DNA of 64,000 bases from Anaerolineales bacterium (GCA_020634935.1 JACKAT010000023.1:1-64000); one strand, 5' to 3'. Shown: positions 23,008 through 32,075, counted from the stretch's first letter. Notes: generated by a model not told the origin, from the sequence alone. A program made the numbers and translations.

Positions 23008-25284
23008 ATGAAACCCTTGCTCCTAAAACTACTGCTATTTGTTACCCTCTTATTCATTTTACAGCTAGCCGTTACCGCCTTATATCCGCCTCATCTACCG
23101 GACGAAATTTCGCAGTTGGACCGGTATCTGCAAGATGATACTGACATTATCTATTTCGGCGATAGCACCCTAATCTATCCTGTGGGTCAGGTCACCACCG
23201 GTGAAATTCTGCAAGAGATGGTACCGGAGCAGACCATCGGCCAAATAGCTCACCCGGCTTATAATGCGGACCTGTATCGCCGCTATGCCGACTATATCAT
23301 CCGGTTCGATCACCGGCCTGACAGCGTGATCATTCCCATCAACATGCACTCTTTCTCGCCGGAGTGGGACCGGCGGCCGGCTTACCAATTCGCGACAGAA
23401 AAAGTCGTGCTGACTTATGGCCCGCTGCTGTCAACCATTGTTTACCGGCCGCTGGCGACGTTCGGTGGGTTCGATTCGCCGATCAGCCAGGCCGATTACT
23501 GGCATACGCCGGTTTTCAGCGGCACGACGCCGGTTGGACAGGTCGGCGATTTTGAGGAGCGCTTGGGGCATGCGACCTTTGCCGCGCAAGCGAATAACGT
23601 GGCCTCGGCTTACTATCGCAATCTGCCGGGAGACAATGACCCGGCTACCTTGGAAACCTCGCTGGTTTACTATTATATGGGGACCCTAGACCCCCACCAT
23701 CGCAAAATTCAGGCGCTGCTGGATACCGCCCGCCGGCTCAAAGCCGGCGGGATTAAGCCCATTTTCTATATTACGCCCATTAACACCCAATTGGGCGATC
23801 GGGTTTTGGGCGAGACCTTTAGCCGGCAAATTGAGGCCAACACGGTCGTGGTTGAACAAGCCTTTCGCCGCGAAAAGCTCGATGTATTGAACCTGGCTTT
23901 GACCTTAGAGCCATACTATTTTGTCGATACCGAACACCTGACCGAAAACGGCAAAGCCCGTGTGGCCGAAGCGCTGGCGGCGCTGATTCACACCGGTTCC
24001 CCGGACCAAATAACTTCGACCCGATCCGATCAATCGGACGCAGCACGAGCTGCCCCCGGCTCGGCCATTGCCCAGATTACCTCACCGCCGACCGCGACAA
24101 CTGCTGCTTCAGCGGTGGGGCCGACGCCGATCAGCACCCAGGTGGTACGCCAGACCAACGGAGCCGGCAGCGTGACGGCTGTCGAGGTAGTGGGGACGTT
24201 TGAGCCGGTGGGTAACTACTTTGTCGATTTGTATCGCATTCGCTACCAGACTCTGACCGATGAGGATCAGCCGGTCGAGGCGCGGGCGTACCTATATATT
24301 CCGCTGACGGCTGAGAAAGAAGCGTTTCCGGTGCTGGCTTACGGGAACGGCACCACCGGCATCGGTCCCAACTGCGCGCCGCTCGATGAGATTCGGCATG
24401 GCGCGAACTGGGGCGGCCACCATTATCAAATGTTGGAATACGCGGCCCAGGGCTTTATTGTGGTCTGGCCCAACGGCCAGGGCTTTGACGATACCCAGCC
24501 GGCGCACCCCTATTTCATCGCCAAAAATGAGGCTCGCACCATGCTGGACGCGGTGCGGGCGACCTACAATTTCATCGTAGAGGGGCGGGCAACCGGGACC
24601 GAGGCCAAACCGCTGGCCGCCGTCTTTTTGGGAGGCTACTCCAGCGGTGGACACGCCGCCTTTGCCGCCAAAGATTGGGCCGCTCGCTATGCGCCTGAGC
24701 TGACCATCACAGGGGTTTTGGGTCACGGCCCAACCACCAATGTAGAAACGCTGATGAAAGAAAATCCCATTTTTAGCCCGTATCTGGTCTATGCCTATCG
24801 CGCCTTTTACGGCGAAGTGGTGATCGACCCTACCCGCGTCTTTCAAGACAACTGGCTGGTTAGCTTCAACAGCGATGCCATGACCCAATGTATCGATGAC
24901 ATCTATTTCTACTATTCACCCAATGCTCGCTTGATGTACCGGGCTGAATTTAGAGACGCGCTGTATACTGATCGTCTGGCCAGCTTTGCCCCCCAATTCA
25001 AACGGGCGCTCGATACCAATGCGTCCGGGTTGGCCGGAGTCGGAATGGCTGTGCCGGTGCTGATTTTACAAGGCACAGCCGATATGGTTGTCACGCCGCC
25101 CAGCCAGGAACAGTTTGTTACCGAGTTGTGCCGCCGGGGCAGCCGGGTTACCTATCTGACCTATCCCGCCATCGATCACGCTCAAACGCGGATTGAAAGC
25201 TTTCGTGACACGATTAGCTGGATGAACACACTGGCCGACGGCGGCCGGCCCAAATCAAGCTGCGGCAGCTTGACCGGACAGTAG
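23008..25284 (+). CDS. Fusion protein: SGNH/DltD-like domain plus alpha/beta-hydrolase (secreted-lipase type)
   Basis: 758 residues with an N-terminal signal-anchor (LLLKLLLFVTLLFILQLAVTAL). Residues ~45-335 form an SGNH-like domain: GDS with Ser53 (IYFGDSTLI) and a terminal DTEH with Asp307 and His310. After a Thr/Ala/Pro linker, residues ~390-750 form an alpha/beta-hydrolase with GYSSGG (Ser545), GTADMVV (Asp) and AIDHAQT (His). The next gene, 4 nt downstream, is an MBOAT acyltransferase; in known systems (DltB/DltD, AlgI/AlgJ) such SGNH proteins pass acyl groups to surface polymers. Here the partner also carries a hydrolase, so it may add and remove acyl groups; that is inference. The ribosome site is weak. 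Confidence 0.85.
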   Translation: MKPLLLKLLLFVTLLFILQLAVTALYPPHLPDEISQLDRYLQDDTDIIYFGDSTLIYPVGQVTTGEILQEMVPEQTIGQIAHPAYNADLYRRYADYIIRFDHRPDSVIIPINMHSFSPEWDRRPAYQFATEKVVLTYGPLLSTIVYRPLATFGGFDSPISQADYWHTPVFSGTTPVGQVGDFEERLGHATFAAQANNVASAYYRNLPGDNDPATLETSLVYYYMGTLDPHHRKIQALLDTARRLKAGGIKPIFYITPINTQLGDRVLGETFSRQIEANTVVVEQAFRREKLDVLNLALTLEPYYFVDTEHLTENGKARVAEALAALIHTGSPDQITSTRSDQSDAARAAPGSAIAQITSPPTATTAASAVGPTPISTQVVRQTNGAGSVTAVEVVGTFEPVGNYFVDLYRIRYQTLTDEDQPVEARAYLYIPLTAEKEAFPVLAYGNGTTGIGPNCAPLDEIRHGANWGGHHYQMLEYAAQGFIVVWPNGQGFDDTQPAHPYFIAKNEARTMLDAVRATYNFIVEGRATGTEAKPLAAVFLGGYSSGGHAAFAAKDWAARYAPELTITGVLGHGPTTNVETLMKENPIFSPYLVYAYRAFYGEVVIDPTRVFQDNWLVSFNSDAMTQCIDDIYFYYSPNARLMYRAEFRDALYTDRLASFAPQFKRALDTNASGLAGVGMAVPVLILQGTADMVVTPPSQEQFVTELCRRGSRVTYLTYPAIDHAQTRIESFRDTISWMNTLADGGRPKSSCGSLTGQ

Positions 25285-25288
25285 ACCG

Positions 25289-26746
25289 ATGTTATTTAAC
25301 TCGCTGGAATTTTTTATCTTTTTCCCCATTGTAATGGGGTTCTATCTGGTCTGTCCGGATCGCTATCGCTGGGCGCTGCTGCTGGCGGCCAGTTACTATT
25401 TTTACGCGGCCTGGAAGATGGAGTATGTCCTGCTGTTGGGGCTCGCCACCCTTATCGCCTATATGGCTGCCCTGCAAATGGCTCGAACGGAGCATCCAGT
25501 GGCGCGGCTGGCGCTGCTCCTGGTCAGCATAATTTCCAATCTGGCGATTTTGTTGACCTTTAAATATTTCAACTTTTTTAGCGACTCGTTGAGAGCCATC
25601 CTCGCGCAAGCCAATATCTTGTACGATAGCCCGCTGTTCGACGTGCTGCTGCCGGTGGGTATTTCCTTTTACACCTTTCAAATTATCAGCTACACCATCG
25701 ATGTCTATCGCGGCCAAATTGAGCCGGAGCAACATTTGGGTTACTTCGCTTTATTCGTGGCCTTTTTTCCGCAGTTGGTGGCCGGGCCCATCGAGCGCGC
25801 CGCCCATATGCTGCCCCAATTCCGGCAGCGGTTCGAGTTTGATATGCTGCGGCTGAACGGCGGTCTACAATTGGTGCTGTGGGGGTTGTTCAAGAAAGTG
25901 GTTATCGCCGACCGGTTAGGGGTGTATGTCGATGCGGTGTATAACCAGCCCACCACGTACACCGGCTGGCCGATTTTAATGGCGACCTTTTTCTTCGCCT
26001 TTCAAATTTACTGCGACTTTTCCGGCTATACCGATATCGCTCTGGGGCTGGCCCGGATGATGGGCTTTGACTTGATGCAGAATTTCAAGCAGCCTTACTT
26101 CGCCACCTCGCCGGTCGATTTCTGGCGACGCTGGCACATCTCCCTCTCGACCTGGTTTCGAGATTATTTATACATTCCGTTGGGTGGCAATCGGGTAGCG
26201 GTGAACCGGTGGTACGCCAATTTGTTCATCGTTTTTTTGATTAGTGGACTATGGCACGGCGCTAATTGGACCTTTGTGATCTGGGGTGGTCTGCATGGGC
26301 TGTATGTCATTGTGGAAGTGGCGACTGAACAGATAAGAGTCGCATGGAGCCGGCGGCTGGGGTTAGATCGCTGGCCCGGACTGCTGGTTGCCAGCAGCCG
26401 GTTGTCTACCTTTGGCCTGATCGGCCTGACCTGGCTCTTTTTCAGAGCGAACTCGGTGGGGGACGCGCTGGTGCTGCTGGTACGGACCACACTACTGAGC
26501 AACCCGGTCGAGATCAACACTCCCTGGCTGATGGCAGTCGCCCATCCGGCCCAACAGATGGCCCTGGCGTTAGGATTGATTGTGCTGCTGCTGGCGGTTC
26601 AATTAGCCCAAGTTCGAGGTTGGCCGTGGCCGGTTATCCACCGCTACCCGGTGTGGCTGCGCTGGGCTACCTATCTACTGCTGGCGCTGTCGATTTTAAA
26701 TTTAGGCGTTACCAGCGAGGTTCCGTTTATCTATTTTCAGTTTTAG
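25289..26746 (+). CDS. MBOAT family O-acyltransferase (AlgI/DltB-like)
   Basis: Polytopic membrane O-acyltransferase, 485 residues with about 11-12 TM segments, that moves acyl groups across the membrane to an extracellular acceptor. Visible: N-terminal MLFNSLEFFIFFPIV typical of AlgI proteins, VGISFYTFQIISYTIDVYRG, FPQLVAGPIERA, FWRRWHISLSTWFRDYLYIPLGG and the catalytic His near residue 323 in SGLWHGANWTF. It is translationally linked to the SGNH-hydrolase fusion 4 nt upstream. Its stop overlaps the convergent truD stop by 4 nt. The acceptor (polysaccharide or teichoic-type polymer) is not indicated. Confidence 0.93.
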   Translation: MLFNSLEFFIFFPIVMGFYLVCPDRYRWALLLAASYYFYAAWKMEYVLLLGLATLIAYMAALQMARTEHPVARLALLLVSIISNLAILLTFKYFNFFSDSLRAILAQANILYDSPLFDVLLPVGISFYTFQIISYTIDVYRGQIEPEQHLGYFALFVAFFPQLVAGPIERAAHMLPQFRQRFEFDMLRLNGGLQLVLWGLFKKVVIADRLGVYVDAVYNQPTTYTGWPILMATFFFAFQIYCDFSGYTDIALGLARMMGFDLMQNFKQPYFATSPVDFWRRWHISLSTWFRDYLYIPLGGNRVAVNRWYANLFIVFLISGLWHGANWTFVIWGGLHGLYVIVEVATEQIRVAWSRRLGLDRWPGLLVASSRLSTFGLIGLTWLFFRANSVGDALVLLVRTTLLSNPVEINTPWLMAVAHPAQQMALALGLIVLLLAVQLAQVRGWPWPVIHRYPVWLRWATYLLLALSILNLGVTSEVPFIYFQF

Positions 26747-27813
26747 AGAACGGCCATCAAGAGTAGCTGTTTGATTAACATGGTCGCGTAACAGCCCGTT
26801 GGTAGATAAAAAGAGACGGATACGGCCTGATAGCCGGGATGCATTTCATCGGCAAATTGGTCTAAAATGAAAACCGGGACAGGGATAACTACCGGGCGCG
26901 TTTTGGTGGTCCGATAGTTGGTGCCGGTGGTCCAGTTTGTTTTTTCTACCTCGATGGAAAGACGAGGCACTATCGGAGCCGTTTGGTCGATTGGCAGCGC
27001 TATTGACCCCACATAGGGGAATTCCACTTGAACCGCATTGACCCCCTGCTCAATCACTGTTTTTAGGCGCTTATTCCACAAGTGACTATTGTATGAAGAG
27101 ACAAAGAAGCTAAGCTTGTTGGCCGCACTTTTCAACAGCGCTGTCTGGTAAGATCCGGATTGGTTCAGCGCCGACTTAACTGAGGCTATCTCATTGGCGT
27201 CGATGCCAGATTGTAGGTACTGGTGATAGGCGGCGGCCCAGTCACCGGCCAGCAGGGCCTGCCCGATGAGATAGGTGTTGTGAATGCTGCCGGGTAAACC
27301 GAAACGCTGTTCATCATAGTAGTTGATAAACTGGAAAAACCGATCACTGTCGAGGTTGCGAGCTAGATTGCCGGCGATCTCGGGCGCCAGTTGGCGGATG
27401 ATAACCGTGAACTCGTTGCCGTGAAGCAGTCTGGGCCGGATCGGCGTCTGTCCAAAACCAAGCAGTCGCTCGATTGAGATAGTTAAGTCGCTGTCGTCAA
27501 AATATTTATTGGCCTGGCGAATTTGCTTGTTAGATATTACGGCGCGTAGGGAGATCGCCTGTCGTGTTACGGCGAACTCATCTTTCAAGCCGGCGGCCGA
27601 TACATCCTGTTGAGAGCAATTAAAATATCTGGCCAAATGTTGGAGTAGGATAAAAGTGGTCATGCTTTCTTTTTGGACCAACAAATAGGTATAAGCGGCG
27701 TTTTTTTTAGAAACGTAATGAGGTTTCAGATATCGCTCTTCAACCATAAAGTCTGAATTCAACGTTTTGAGTTGAAAGGTTGGTAAATTCACAACACTTT
27801 GAATCGGAGTCAT
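26743..27813 (-). CDS. truD: tRNA pseudouridine synthase TruD family
   Basis: Pseudouridine synthase for tRNA position 13 (family knowledge). Visible: N-terminal FMVEERY, catalytic-Asp motif AGLKDEFAVTRQ, NYYDEQRFG (the NYFGxQRFG motif with YD for FG) and a C-terminal LPTGCYATMLIKQLL. 356 residues from ATG 27813, which has AAAGG 7 nt upstream; an in-frame TTG at 27834 is less likely. Slightly divergent in the usual motifs, so activity on the standard uridine is likely but not certain. It is convergent with the MBOAT gene. Confidence 0.85.
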   Translation of the reverse strand: MTPIQSVVNLPTFQLKTLNSDFMVEERYLKPHYVSKKNAAYTYLLVQKESMTTFILLQHLARYFNCSQQDVSAAGLKDEFAVTRQAISLRAVISNKQIRQANKYFDDSDLTISIERLLGFGQTPIRPRLLHGNEFTVIIRQLAPEIAGNLARNLDSDRFFQFINYYDEQRFGLPGSIHNTYLIGQALLAGDWAAAYHQYLQSGIDANEIASVKSALNQSGSYQTALLKSAANKLSFFVSSYNSHLWNKRLKTVIEQGVNAVQVEFPYVGSIALPIDQTAPIVPRLSIEVEKTNWTTGTNYRTTKTRPVVIPVPVFILDQFADEMHPGYQAVSVSFYLPTGCYATMLIKQLLLMAVL

Positions 27814-28055
27814 GGAGATGCCTTTAATCGACAAAGTTTAGGATTTTTGAAAAATTGGTTGTTGGCCTGGAGGGTCTTTCTAATTCTATAGCAACCCGGA
27901 ATATAGTTGGATTTCCCTTTGATCAGGGGATGACAGGGCTTTTTGAGTTGCTAACATATCGCTCATTATGGTAGCACAGGTTGCTGATTAGGAAAACTAT
28001 GAGTATGTATGAGTTCTATTTGAGTTTCGTTGGAGATACTTATTTAAACTTAAAA

Positions 28056-28079
28056 CGGGGCGCTTATGGGAGCGCCCCG
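28056..28079 (-). terminator. Terminator of the stress-protein operon
   Basis: Perfect 9-bp stem CGGGGCGCT / AGCGCCCCG with a TATGGG loop. Read on the minus strand it is followed by TTTTAAGTTTAAA, so it ends the gene whose stop is at 28120. The remaining 27814-28055 shows nothing else. Confidence 0.75.
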
Positions 28080-28119
28080 GGGGAAGGGTTTTGTGGGTGT
28101 TTATTCAATCCACCCCATT

Positions 28120-28563
28120 TTAATCAAGCGACCGGATCAGAAGTAAAGGGCGGTCGGTGTTGTGTAGGACGCCGGCGGCGACACTGCCGTAAAGCATTCG
28201 GGCTAGTCCGGTACGCCCGTGGCTGGCCATAGCGATGAGATCGACATTCTCCTGCCCGGCAATGCTCAGAATGGTTTCGACTACCGGACCTTCCACCACT
28301 CTGGCCCGGGCGTGGATTTCCAGGTGGTAGAGTTTGCCGCACTGCTGGTTAAGGTAGCGCTCGGCTTGAGCTAATGCTTGTTGCAATGTATCGCGCCCAT
28401 TTGCGATATAGGTCGGCCTGACTGGGACTGGCATAAGCTCGGGTTGAAATACACTTAGTAGGATGACCTCGGTTTCAAACCGTTCAGCCAGTTCAGCGAT
28501 GTAGGCCATTATTTTTTCAGCTCGCTCCGAACCGTCAAGCGGAACCAAAATTTTACGGTACAT
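28120..28563 (-). CDS. Universal stress protein (UspA family)
   Basis: 147 residues, one Usp domain: N-terminal KILVPLDGSERAE with the ATP-pocket Asp, and the nucleotide-binding end MASHGRTGLARMLYGSVAAGVL (G-2x-G-9x-G-S type), so probably ATP-binding. Cytoplasmic. GGAG lies 8 nt before the ATG. Second of two tandem usp genes, 45 nt after the first, behind a pyridine-nucleotide oxidoreductase gene; the trio is likely an operon for redox or energy stress. Confidence 0.92.
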   Translation of the reverse strand: MYRKILVPLDGSERAEKIMAYIAELAERFETEVILLSVFQPELMPVPVRPTYIANGRDTLQQALAQAERYLNQQCGKLYHLEIHARARVVEGPVVETILSIAGQENVDLIAMASHGRTGLARMLYGSVAAGVLHNTDRPLLLIRSLD

Positions 28564-28608
28564 GAGCTATCTCCGTGATGGATGGGGTTTCCAGAGTTAG
28601 GGACGGTT

Positions 28609-29070
28609 CTAATTGACGTCGGCGTTTTGTCTGACTAATAAAACCGGACACGGCGCGTGACGGGCTACTTTGTCGGCGACACTGCCCAGAGTCCAGCGGG
28701 CCAGTCCTCCCCGCCCGTGAGTTGACATGACAATACAGTCTACCTGATTTTCGCCGGCGGTATGTAATATGCCATCGGCAGGGGTGGCTTCGCACAGGAT
28801 TACGTCAACATTGAGGCCCTGTTGCTGGAGGACCTCTTGTTGGGCTAACAGATAGGTCTCCGCGGCCTGGCGAGCTGCTTCATAGGACTCGGAGATGGAG
28901 ACAGCCGTGGCCGAAGTTAGATGAGGGGCTAAAAATGTTGGATAGCTCACTTCGACCGTACGGATCAACATCACCTTGCTGTTAAATTGATGGGCTAAGG
29001 TGACGGCGAGCGGTAGAGCTTTTTCTGACAGGTCAGAGCCATCTAATGGGATCAAAATACGCTTAAACAT
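28609..29070 (-). CDS. Universal stress protein (UspA family)
   Basis: 153 residues, one Usp domain: RILIPLDGSDLSEKAL at the start and MSTHGRGGLARWTLGSVADKV at the ATP-binding end, followed by HAPCPVLLVR. It is paralogous to the downstream usp gene but clearly diverged, so not a recent duplicate. GAGGA upstream of the ATG at a somewhat long spacing. The 115-nt gap to the oxidoreductase gene upstream contains a hairpin with a T-run pointing the other way. Confidence 0.92.
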   Translation of the reverse strand: MFKRILIPLDGSDLSEKALPLAVTLAHQFNSKVMLIRTVEVSYPTFLAPHLTSATAVSISESYEAARQAAETYLLAQQEVLQQQGLNVDVILCEATPADGILHTAGENQVDCIVMSTHGRGGLARWTLGSVADKVARHAPCPVLLVRQNADVN

Positions 29071-29120
29071 GGCTCATCTATCCTCTTTTGGCTACAATGT
29101 ACCGGCATCTCAATGGTTTG

Positions 29121-29168
29121 GGGCTTTCGTCGGGTAAACTTAGGTTTGTCCGACAAAAGCCCTTATTT
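29121..29168 (+). terminator. Hairpin plus T-run oriented against the surrounding genes
   Basis: GGGCTTTCGTCGG (29121-29133) pairs with CCGACAAAAGCCC (29150-29162, one mismatch), followed on the plus strand by TTATTTTTT. It would end plus-strand transcription, yet both flanking genes are on the minus strand. On the minus strand no T-run follows. Confidence 0.45.
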
Positions 29169-29185
29169 TTTGAGATAGAGTACGC

Positions 29186-30454
29186 TTAATTTGTTAAAAC
29201 TTGCGACAATACTTTTAATCCGGCTTCCATTCCTTGCCAGGCTACACCGGAGTGCAGCGGCTTACCGGCTCTAAAGCGCTGAGGTAAGTACATCCCCAGT
29301 AATTTTTTGCCGTAGCGCCAAACCGGCGAGGATCCAACCCGGTATATTTCCGTATCATCGGCGGGTATTTCAGCCGACTGTTGGTAAAAGTTCTTGATTT
29401 CCAAAGGTATCTGGGCAAAGGTGGCCGTATCGAACTCATCCAAGACATACATGCTAACCGGATGCGAGTAGGTGATGGTCGGCTCGGTTTTCAAAATTTC
29501 GGCGGCAATGTGCTCGGCCGCGGCATCAGCTTGAAGCACCGCCAGATAGGCCTGTTTAACCGGGAAATTGGAAATATCGCCAACGGCATAGATACACGGA
29601 CATTCGATAACCCGGCGACTTTCTTGATAGGTGGTTACAAAGCCTCTGGGGTCGGAGGGTAAGCCCAGAAACGGGGTTGAAGCCACATAGGGCGGGAAGG
29701 AAACCAACAGATCGTAGGGAATCGACTGCCCGTTTTTATAAACGACCTCGTTAGGCTCAACGCGTTCGACCACATACTGCTTGTAAGCCGTGATATGACG
29801 TCGATCAAACTCCTCGCTAATAATCGGATCAAATCGGTTGCCGAAAGATTGCAGGTAACTATCCTCGTAAGTGGTCAAAACCAAATCGATGCCCTCGTGC
29901 CGGTCGTTCTTGCGGAGCCAGGAGTCGAATAGGAAGGCCATTTCATACAGCGGGCCGGCGTGTTTATTATTGGGCGGTACTAAAAAGAGCACCCGGCGGC
30001 TGTTTCTAGCTGAGGCTTCACTGGCCAGGGTTTCAAACGCCTGGCGCAAAGCCCGCATTTCTTCCGGAGTCCAGATGTTATGCCCATGCTCTTTCAGCCC
30101 TGGAATCTCCTCGGGCCGCATCCCGGCGCCGGTAGCCACTACCAAATAATCAAAGGGTATGGCGCCTTCCCCCGTATCCACCGTCCGATGGATCGAATCT
30201 ACTTGATAAGCTTGGGTTTGCATAAAGCGGATATTACGCCGTTTCAGTGGCGTCTCCAACGGAATTTTTAGCCGCTCCACATCTTGGCCAAAGGGAATAT
30301 AAATGGTGTTCGGTTTAAACAGGAAGTGATCTTTATCTGAGACCAACGTGATGTTGGCTTGGTCACCGAGGCGCATCCGTAAATAAAAAGCGGTTTCTAA
30401 GCCGCCAAAGCCGCCACCTAATACGAGTATTCTGGGGTTAGTCTTGTTCTTCAT
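29186..30454 (-). CDS. FAD/NAD(P)-dependent oxidoreductase, SQR/NDH-2-like
   Basis: 422-residue flavoprotein of the sulfide:quinone reductase / type II NADH dehydrogenase superfamily, probably membrane-peripheral. Visible: first dinucleotide motif VLGGGFGGLETAFYL, VVATGAG, YAVGDISNFPVKQAYLAVLQA and a C-terminal amphipathic stretch (YGKKLLGMYLPQRF). True SQR enzymes need two or three redox Cys; the only Cys residues I see are the pair in VIECPCIY, and the usual Cys near residue 160 is absent (PPNNKHAGPLYE there). So sulfide oxidation is doubtful. Good AAGGAG ribosome site. It leads an apparent operon with two universal stress proteins. Confidence 0.85.
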   Translation of the reverse strand: MKNKTNPRILVLGGGFGGLETAFYLRMRLGDQANITLVSDKDHFLFKPNTIYIPFGQDVERLKIPLETPLKRRNIRFMQTQAYQVDSIHRTVDTGEGAIPFDYLVVATGAGMRPEEIPGLKEHGHNIWTPEEMRALRQAFETLASEASARNSRRVLFLVPPNNKHAGPLYEMAFLFDSWLRKNDRHEGIDLVLTTYEDSYLQSFGNRFDPIISEEFDRRHITAYKQYVVERVEPNEVVYKNGQSIPYDLLVSFPPYVASTPFLGLPSDPRGFVTTYQESRRVIECPCIYAVGDISNFPVKQAYLAVLQADAAAEHIAAEILKTEPTITYSHPVSMYVLDEFDTATFAQIPLEIKNFYQQSAEIPADDTEIYRVGSSPVWRYGKKLLGMYLPQRFRAGKPLHSGVAWQGMEAGLKVLSQVLTN

Positions 30455-30669
30455 TGTGGTACTCCTTAGCTAGAGAAGGTAGAATAATTGCACTCTCAAT
30501 ATAAACGATATGTCAAACATTTGCGCTAGCCATTTGGGGGGATTGTGAACTAATAGTTTGTCCAGTATTTTAACTGGATGTTTGGCTAGGATAATCTGAA
30601 AAAATAGTGGTACAGAACGGCAATTTTACCAGAATGGTAATGACCTCAATATAACGAGGCCGGTAGTCA

Positions 30670-31593
30670 TTAAAGTGGTAACTCCCAGGTTTGCCCAACC
30701 AAGTCGTGGCCAAAGCTGTGATGGTGGTCTTCTTCAACCAGATGAAAGCCCAACTGCTCATAAATTTGCCGGGCAGCCACCAGAATGTCGTTGGTCCAAA
30801 GGGTTACTTTGTTATAACCCACCCGCCGGGCGAACCGGATGCCCTCTTGGACTAAGCGGGTTCCTAGACCTAATCCCCTGGATTTCGGATCGACCAGCAG
30901 CAGACGCAGCTTGGCTATATTGTCACCGGCGTTGACGCAAAAAATCGAACCGACACGTTCGCCCTGCATTTCTGCGATCCAGCAGTGCTCTTTGGCGGGA
31001 TCATAGTTGGTGATGAAGTCGGCACAGATTTTGGCCACCAACGCTTCGAAGCTCTCGTCCCAGCCGTACTCTCGATGGTACAGCAGGCCGTGCTGGTAGA
31101 TAACCCAGCCCATATCCCCGGCTTCATGATGGCGCAGGTAAAAAGGTTCCGCGTATTTGAAGCCGTGGTCGAGAATCTCTTCAATGGTATGCATCGCCTC
31201 ACTCAGCCGGAGCCGATCACGGTCACTCAACTCGCCTAGCATCTCGGCTACTTCATCGTTCGACCGGCTGTCGAGTAAGGCGAACGCGGCTTGCCCGGCG
31301 GTGGTCAGGTTAATCAGCCGTTGCCGGCCATCATCATCCGAGCGAGTTTTCTCGATTAGATTTTGTTGCTCTAACTTGGTTAAGATACGGCTGAGATAGC
31401 CAGCGTCCAGCCCTAACTCGTTCCCCAAGTTGGAGGCGGTTAAGTTTGGGTGGTGGGCTAACTCGAAAATAAGACGGGCTTCGGTTAGGGAGTAAGGACT
31501 GTGCAGTAAGCCTTCGCGCAGCACACCGATTTGTCGGGTAAAAAAGCGATTAAACTGCCTGACGGTATTGATCTCGTCTTGTAAACCGGCCAT
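30670..31593 (-). CDS. MarR-type regulator fused to a GNAT acetyltransferase
   Basis: 307 residues: winged-helix MarR domain at about 1-145 (YSLTEARLIFELAHHPNLTASNLGNELGLDAGYLSRILTKLE) and a GNAT domain at about 155-305 with the acetyl-CoA loop SRGLGLGTRLVQEGIRFA and ARQIYEQLGF. Such fusions are known in many bacteria, and this one is a normal length. Start: ATG 31593, 6 nt after AGGAG; upstream in-frame starts lie on or before the ribosome site. DNA target and acetyl acceptor are unknown. It is upstream of, and on the same strand as, the oxidoreductase/usp operon, with a 215-nt gap, so it might regulate it. Confidence 0.88.
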   Translation of the reverse strand: MAGLQDEINTVRQFNRFFTRQIGVLREGLLHSPYSLTEARLIFELAHHPNLTASNLGNELGLDAGYLSRILTKLEQQNLIEKTRSDDDGRQRLINLTTAGQAAFALLDSRSNDEVAEMLGELSDRDRLRLSEAMHTIEEILDHGFKYAEPFYLRHHEAGDMGWVIYQHGLLYHREYGWDESFEALVAKICADFITNYDPAKEHCWIAEMQGERVGSIFCVNAGDNIAKLRLLLVDPKSRGLGLGTRLVQEGIRFARRVGYNKVTLWTNDILVAARQIYEQLGFHLVEEDHHHSFGHDLVGQTWELPL

Positions 31594-31785
31594 GAGCATC
31601 TCCTGACGTTCACATCTACGGTAACTGGTTATCATAAACCCATACTCTCCCAACTGATAAGTAGACTGATGAAGATAATAGTTTTAAGCGCGTTGGCGCG
31701 ACGCGGCTAAGAGAGTAATAGTAATGTTTGCTATTATCTGGTAAATAGTTGCTTTTGTCAAGTAAATTTCAGGTGATAGAGAATC

Positions 31786-31821
31786 AAAAAGACGCAGATA
31801 ACTCCTAAGTTCATCTGCGTC
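31786..31821 (-). terminator. Terminator-like hairpin on the minus strand
   Basis: Perfect stem GACGCAGAT (31791-31799) / ATCTGCGTC (31813-31821); on the minus strand it is followed by TTTTTGATTC. The gene it would end is not evident, since the next minus-strand gene has its own terminator at 32136. It argues against the short minus-strand frame that spans it. Confidence 0.55.
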
Positions 31822-31860
31822 TTTACTAATGACCTGAGACATATCTTTTTCCGAACTCAG

Positions 31861-32075
31861 CTTATTACCAAAGAACAAAGCCGCCCGGAAGAAGAGCGGT
31901 TTACCAGCCCGCCGCTGGCCGAGGTGATTGAGATCCGCGATGAACTGCAACGACAGCTCAAAGTTCGGTCGCTGGCCCGGGCCCAGCGCGAAGACGGGGC
32001 GACCATCAGCAACGCCATCGCGCTGGAAATGGATGATCTACTGCAAGGGGCGGTGGTCTACCTGTTGAATTTTAG
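31861..32075 (+). pseudogene. Orphan coding fragment of unknown family
   Basis: The plus strand is open through about 70 codons with clear protein character and higher GC than its surroundings: EEERFTSPPLAEVIEIRDEL, LKVRSLARAQREDG, IALEMDDLLQGAVVYLLNF. There is no start codon context, no ribosome site, and no continuation on either side. I do not recognise the family. The helical charged segment followed by a hydrophobic end suggests an internal piece of a larger protein left after deletion. Confidence 0.4.

Noticed and set aside
29186..30454. Naming the flavoprotein sulfide:quinone reductase (sqr)
   Set aside because: The expected redox Cys residues are not all present, so only the superfamily is given.
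31684..31950. Possible 88-residue minus-strand protein
   Set aside because: It spans a terminator-type hairpin (31791-31821) and overlaps a GC-rich coding-like fragment on the other strand; no ribosome site fits.
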